The notes below the pieces were generated by a model. That model was not told where the DNA came from. It saw nothing but the letters and a program-made list of their open reading frames with translations, and did no database searches. From the NCBI GenBank assembly GCA_017941505.1, contig JAGAWH010000016.1, positions 1 through 7,041 on the forward strand: a stretch of DNA of 7,041 nucleotides. Reading direction: 5' to 3'. Both the position numbers and the translations under genes were made by a program. The DNA comes from Faecalicoccus sp. GTDB taxonomy: Bacteria > Bacillota_I > Bacilli_A > Erysipelotrichales > Erysipelotrichaceae. This document shows positions 5,371 through 7,041 of the stretch, piece by piece; position 1 is the stretch's first letter, and each line of letters starts with the position of its first letter.

Positions 5371-6810
5371 CTACGCAAACAGATCATCTCCAGTTATAAC
5401 AGCTTGGATATCTGATGAATATGCATTTTCTACCAGACCATATGTTGTGATCAAAGTTAGATGGATAACACTTTTTGTTTGAGTTACTTTTTGAAAATCG
5501 GAAATTTTCCGTCTTTGGGCACGGTCAAATTCCGCATCTGCCATATACTCCGTCTGAGTGTATTTCATCTCGCATAAATTAATCACCTGATCTTTTCTTG
5601 CGATCAGTAAATCAATCTGTGAACCAAATAATCCTTTCTCTTTATCGGGAGGGCAGCTCCAGGCATTCGTTTCACAATAAACTCCGGAAATGCCAAGAGC
5701 TTTTTTAATCTGAGGTACATGTTCAAGACACACCTTTTCAAATGCTACACCGCTCCAGGCATTGATTTTCGGAGAATTAATCTGATTCTTCCAATAATTC
5801 TCATCAAAACTTTTATCACGAATGAAGCGATAATAAAATAATGAATAATTATCGATAATTTGATACAGACTTTCCCGTTTTTTATATCCATAAGGAATAT
5901 ATCGTCGGATAAAGCCACAATTTTCAAGCTCGGTCAGTTTTTTGCTTAAAGCACCGCTTCCACCGATTCCGGTTTTATGAATAATCTGATCTCTAGTAAG
6001 CCCTTTGCCGGACACGGATAAGGCTTCTATGATTTTGATATATTGTTCCGGTTTATTGAATAACGCCTTATATAGATTATCGTATTCATTGCCTAAAACA
6101 GCCCCTTCTTTAAAGAATAAGTCATCGATATTCTGCGGAAGACTTTTTCCCTTTCGAAGAAGGCTCCAGTAATACGGAACACCTCCCATAATCATGTAAC
6201 ATTGAAGAATTTGATAACGATTCATTACAATGTGCCGGGAATTTAAATATTGTTCGCATTCAGCCAGGGTAAATGGCTTCAGATGGATTTGTCCGGTTAA
6301 TCGATTGTGCAGTCCACCCTTAGCGTTCACTATATTATCTGTCATCCAGTAGGTTGCGGATGCACACACAATCAGAATAATATCCTTTTCTCTTCTGGCC
6401 GTAGCCCACCCATTCCAGAAGCTCTCAAGCGCTGAAATCAAATCGTTTCCTACCGAGCTCATCCAGGATAATTCATCCAGAAAAATCACTTTTTTTTCAT
6501 CTTTGGATTGAAGGAGAAGCTGCTTAAGCATAGCAAATGCTTCGTTCCACGATGATAGCTTCCTATCGCACTTCATCCCATATTCTTCCAGCGATTCAGC
6601 AAATCTATCTAATTGCATCTGTTTTCGTTTTCCCGCAGGACATCCGGTATTACTGACACCGGTATGCTGAAAAGTGAATCGATGGTTGAAACTCTCTCGA
6701 ACCAGGTACGTTTTTCCTATGCGTCTTCGACCGAATACCGCCACAAATTGCGGTTCATCCTCATCAAGTAATGATTGAAGATATTGTTTTTCTTCTTTGC
6801 GACCTATCAT
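5371..6810 (-). CDS. AAA-type ATPase with C-terminal PD-(D/E)XK-like nuclease domain (archaeal-ATPase/DUF234 type)
   Basis: ATP-binding protein of 479 aa, a normal length for the archaeal-type ATPase family (COG1672-like). Seen: Walker A GRRRIGKT at residues 27-34, FQHTG at 47-51, Walker B VIFLDE at 108-113, a sensor-like CASATYW at 149-155, GGLHNR at 165-170, and a winged helix-turn-helix at about 257-305. The C-terminal domain has IDLLI (Asp400) followed by EMKY (Glu414, Lys416), the core of a PD-(D/E)XK nuclease as in DUF234 proteins. The start at 6810 has AGGTG five bases upstream. The family is abundant and often multicopy in gut bacteria and archaea, and its cellular role is not established; defence, mobility and DNA processing have been considered. 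It has its own promoter region and terminator, stands apart from the sugar genes in function, and is flanked by 17-bp direct repeats. Confidence 0.92.
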   Translation of the reverse strand: MIGRKEEKQYLQSLLDEDEPQFVAVFGRRRIGKTYLVRESFNHRFTFQHTGVSNTGCPAGKRKQMQLDRFAESLEEYGMKCDRKLSSWNEAFAMLKQLLLQSKDEKKVIFLDELSWMSSVGNDLISALESFWNGWATARREKDIILIVCASATYWMTDNIVNAKGGLHNRLTGQIHLKPFTLAECEQYLNSRHIVMNRYQILQCYMIMGGVPYYWSLLRKGKSLPQNIDDLFFKEGAVLGNEYDNLYKALFNKPEQYIKIIEALSVSGKGLTRDQIIHKTGIGGSGALSKKLTELENCGFIRRYIPYGYKKRESLYQIIDNYSLFYYRFIRDKSFDENYWKNQINSPKINAWSGVAFEKVCLEHVPQIKKALGISGVYCETNAWSCPPDKEKGLFGSQIDLLIARKDQVINLCEMKYTQTEYMADAEFDRAQRRKISDFQKVTQTKSVIHLTLITTYGLVENAYSSDIQAVITGDDLFA

Positions 6811-6851
6811 GACTACACCTCACAAAATTACTTTATCTTTGTTTTTTGTAT

Positions 6852-6868
6852 ACTTATGGTAATTTTAT
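6852..6868 (+). repeat. Right copy of 17-bp direct repeat flanking the ATPase gene
   Basis: ACTTATGGTAATTTTAT, identical to 5309-5325. This copy lies 41 bases upstream of the ATPase start codon, within the stretch that should hold its promoter or leader. A minus-strand TATAAT lies slightly further upstream (6878-6883), so the repeat would fall near the transcription start if that is the -10. It could be an autoregulatory site. Confidence 0.85.
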
Positions 6869-6930
6869 ATACATTTATTATAACGTTAACTTCCCAAGTG
6901 AGTACGACTCATTAAAATGATATTAAGTTT

Positions 6931-6974
6931 AAATGGCAGAAAACTGCTTAAATAAAGCAGATTCTGCCATTTTT
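6931..6974 (+). terminator. Long hairpin with T-tract, apparently without a gene
   Basis: An outer perfect 11-bp stem (AAATGGCAGAA at 6931-6941, TTCTGCCATTT at 6962-6972) carries an inner 6-bp stem (CTGCTT at 6944-6949, AAGCAG at 6955-6960) across a small internal bulge. TTTTT (6970-6974) overlaps and follows the 3' arm on the plus strand. The form is that of a plus-strand intrinsic terminator, yet the nearest plus-strand gene upstream ends 4.3 kb away. It may shield the next promoter from read-through. Confidence 0.7.
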
Positions 6975-6976
6975 AT

Positions 6977-7005
6977 GTGACATCGGGCATGGAGTATGAT
7001 ATACT
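6977..7005 (+). promoter_or_regulatory. Strong sigma-70/sigma-A promoter for a gene beyond the right edge
   Basis: GTGACA (6977-6982, five of six bases matching TTGACA) and TATACT (7000-7005, five of six matching TATAAT) are separated by exactly 17 bp. The expected transcription start is near 7012. This is the best-matching promoter in the window and reads off the right end. Confidence 0.8.
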
Positions 7006-7027
7006 ATATATAGTCGTATATACGACT
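7003..7027. promoter_or_regulatory. Two overlapping palindromes over the promoter start site
   Basis: A perfect 16-bp palindrome, AGTCGTATATACGACT (7012-7027), sits exactly at the expected transcription start. A second perfect 12-bp palindrome, ACTATATATAGT (7003-7014), overlaps its left end and covers the -10 box. A repressor bound here would block RNA polymerase. I do not recognise the cognate family; PadR- or GntR-type autoregulators use similar AT-centred palindromes, but that is only a suggestion. Confidence 0.7.
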
Positions 7028-7033
7028 TAGTAC

Positions 7034-7038
7034 GGAGG
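7034..7038 (+). promoter_or_regulatory. Ribosome binding site for the next gene
   Basis: GGAGG lies three bases from the end of the window, downstream of the promoter and palindromes. A start codon should follow within about 4 to 9 bases beyond the right edge. The leader would then be only about 30-40 bases long. Confidence 0.7.
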
Positions 7039-7041
7039 CCC

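Noticed and set aside
5322..5492. A plus-strand open frame starting at the ATG just right of the 17-bp repeat
   Set aside because: It has no ribosome site, runs through the ATPase terminator and is antisense to the end of the ATPase gene.
5285..6868. A complete insertion sequence or integrative element around the ATPase
   Set aside because: There is no transposase, integrase or terminal inverted repeat pair at the two outer ends; only direct repeats and a one-sided inverted repeat are seen. I kept the repeats as an observation but did not call a mobile element.
1..7041. CRISPR array, tRNA, rRNA or riboswitch
   Set aside because: I saw no regularly spaced repeats, cloverleaf or known riboswitch core. 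All intergenic gaps are under 240 bases and are accounted for by promoters, terminators and the repeats listed.

Overview
This is an AT-rich window from a low-GC Gram-positive bacterium, most likely an anaerobic gut member of the Bacillota (Erysipelotrichia or Clostridia). The evidence is the strong AGGAGG-like ribosome binding sites, the close gene packing, and the protein families: a GH2 beta-glucuronidase, a cinnamoyl-esterase-like hydrolase and a cytoplasmic NodB-type deacetylase. The taxon is an inference and nothing in the window fixes it to a genus.

Layout, left to right. Positions 1-101 carry no gene I can support. A minus-strand pair follows: an HGGG/GDSAG esterase of the hormone-sensitive-lipase type (894-1790) leads into a polysaccharide-deacetylase-fold protein (146-901) through an 8-bp overlap, and a terminator closes the pair at 102-131. 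Reading away from it, across a 103-bp divergent promoter region, is an AraC-family regulator (1894-2613, plus strand). The regulator converges on a second minus-strand pair, beta-glucuronidase (3358-5151) and a feruloyl/cinnamoyl-esterase-like hydrolase (2615-3361), coupled by an ATGA overlap. The two convergent stop codons are 1 bp apart and both lie inside one bidirectional terminator hairpin (2604-2628). Further right is a minus-strand AAA-type ATPase with a C-terminal PD-(D/E)XK-like nuclease domain (5371-6810), ending in its own terminator (5337-5359). The right edge holds a hairpin terminator and a strong plus-strand promoter. Palindromic operator-like DNA lies over the expected transcription start, and a GGAGG site sits at the last bases, so another gene must begin just outside.

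How it may work together (inference). The four enzymes lack signal peptides and look cytoplasmic. Three are deacylating or deacetylating enzymes and one removes glucuronic acid, so together they look like an intracellular deconjugation set for imported glucuronides or acylated (for example hydroxycinnamoylated or acetylated) compounds. The AraC protein sits between the two enzyme pairs and is the natural candidate regulator. No transporter is present in the window.

The least ordinary structure is around the ATPase. An exact 17-bp sequence occurs in the same orientation just outside both ends of the gene (5309-5325 and 6852-6868). The left copy also forms one arm of an 11-bp perfect inverted repeat. 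This suggests either a self-contained, possibly mobile cassette or a recognition site tied to this ATPase.
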